Origin: an uncultured Clostridium sp.
GTDB lineage: Bacteria; Bacillota; Clostridia; Lachnospirales; Lachnospiraceae
Length of the DNA: 5,128 nucleotides
Reading direction: 5' to 3'
NCBI GenBank assembly: GCA_945946715.1
Contig: CAMEWU010000166.1
Span: 1 to 5,128, forward strand
Part shown: piece after piece, positions 5,019 through 5,128 of the stretch
How the letters are laid out: the number at the start of each line of letters is the position of its first letter
Position numbering within the stretch: position 1 is the first letter of the stretch
Translations under genes and position numbers: made by a program
Notes under the pieces: model-generated
The model's input: the letters and a program-made list of their open reading frames with translations, nothing else
The model's database searches: none
Told to the model about the DNA's origin: nothing

Positions 5019-5128
5019 ATGCCCACCTCGCTTCGCTCGGTGGAGGGCTTGCGCCCTAATTTTCAATTAAGCCATGCCCACCTCGCTTCGCTCGGTGGAG
5101 GGCTTGCGCCCTAATTTTCAATTAAGCC
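5019..5128. repeat. Two perfect tandem copies of a 55-bp hairpin-rich repeat
   Basis: The unit 5019-5073 is repeated without change at 5074-5128, where the window ends. Each copy begins ATGCCCACCTCG, contains CCACC...GGTGG around TCGCTTCGCTC, a compact GGGC-TTGC-GCCC hairpin, then an AT-rich part with AATTTTCAATT and ends AAGCC. There is no spacer between copies, so it is a tandem repeat. More copies may lie beyond the edge. The GC-rich palindromic half resembles interspersed hairpin repeats found in intergenic DNA of Clostridia. No coding frame or promoter is evident in it. Confidence 0.92.

Noticed and set aside
5019..5128. Start of a CRISPR array
   Set aside because: The two 55-bp units directly abut with no unique spacer between them, and the unit is not a typical CRISPR repeat length or form.

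Overview
All long genes in this window lie on the minus strand. The sequence looks like a low-GC Gram-positive of the Clostridia, probably Lachnospiraceae. The reasons are AT-rich intergenic DNA, strong purine-rich Shine-Dalgarno sites (AGGAG, AAAGGGGGA), -35/-10 promoters with extended TGn motifs, a BioY/BirA biotin pair, and protein types common in gut Clostridia. The genus assignment is inference.

Layout in the direction of transcription, from the high-coordinate end down. (1) 5019-5128: two perfect head-to-tail copies of a 55-bp hairpin-rich repeat, cut by the window end. (2) 4658-4981: a compact module I read as a type I toxin-antitoxin system. A 37-aa hydrophobic, Lys-tailed peptide gene is on the minus strand. 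An approximately 130-nt convergent antisense RNA on the plus strand has its own promoter and terminator and covers the whole 3' UTR of the toxin mRNA. (3) 2876-4610: the biotin operon, birA (biotin-protein ligase and repressor) then bioY (biotin transporter S-component). It is driven by a near-consensus promoter whose -35 box lies inside a two-half-site BirA-type operator, and it is closed by a strong terminator at 2751-2780 after a structured trailer. (4) 894-2643: a probable three-gene unit with a 151-aa membrane protein, a patatin-like phospholipase and a conserved 110-aa hypothetical protein. (5) 1-893: a SEC-C zinc-motif protein with its own good promoter, followed by the 5' end of gltX (glutamyl-tRNA synthetase), which runs off the window.

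In the biotin operon, BirA is expected to sense biotin through biotinyl-AMP and shut off its own gene and the transporter gene when biotin is plentiful. No biotin synthesis genes and no ECF energising genes (ecfA/ecfT) are visible, so BioY probably uses ECF subunits encoded elsewhere. The patatin-like protein and the membrane protein are tightly spaced, but no shared pathway can be read from the sequence. The most notable content is the small toxin/antisense RNA module at 4658-4981, whose two coding or RNA parts are easily missed because the peptide is very short.
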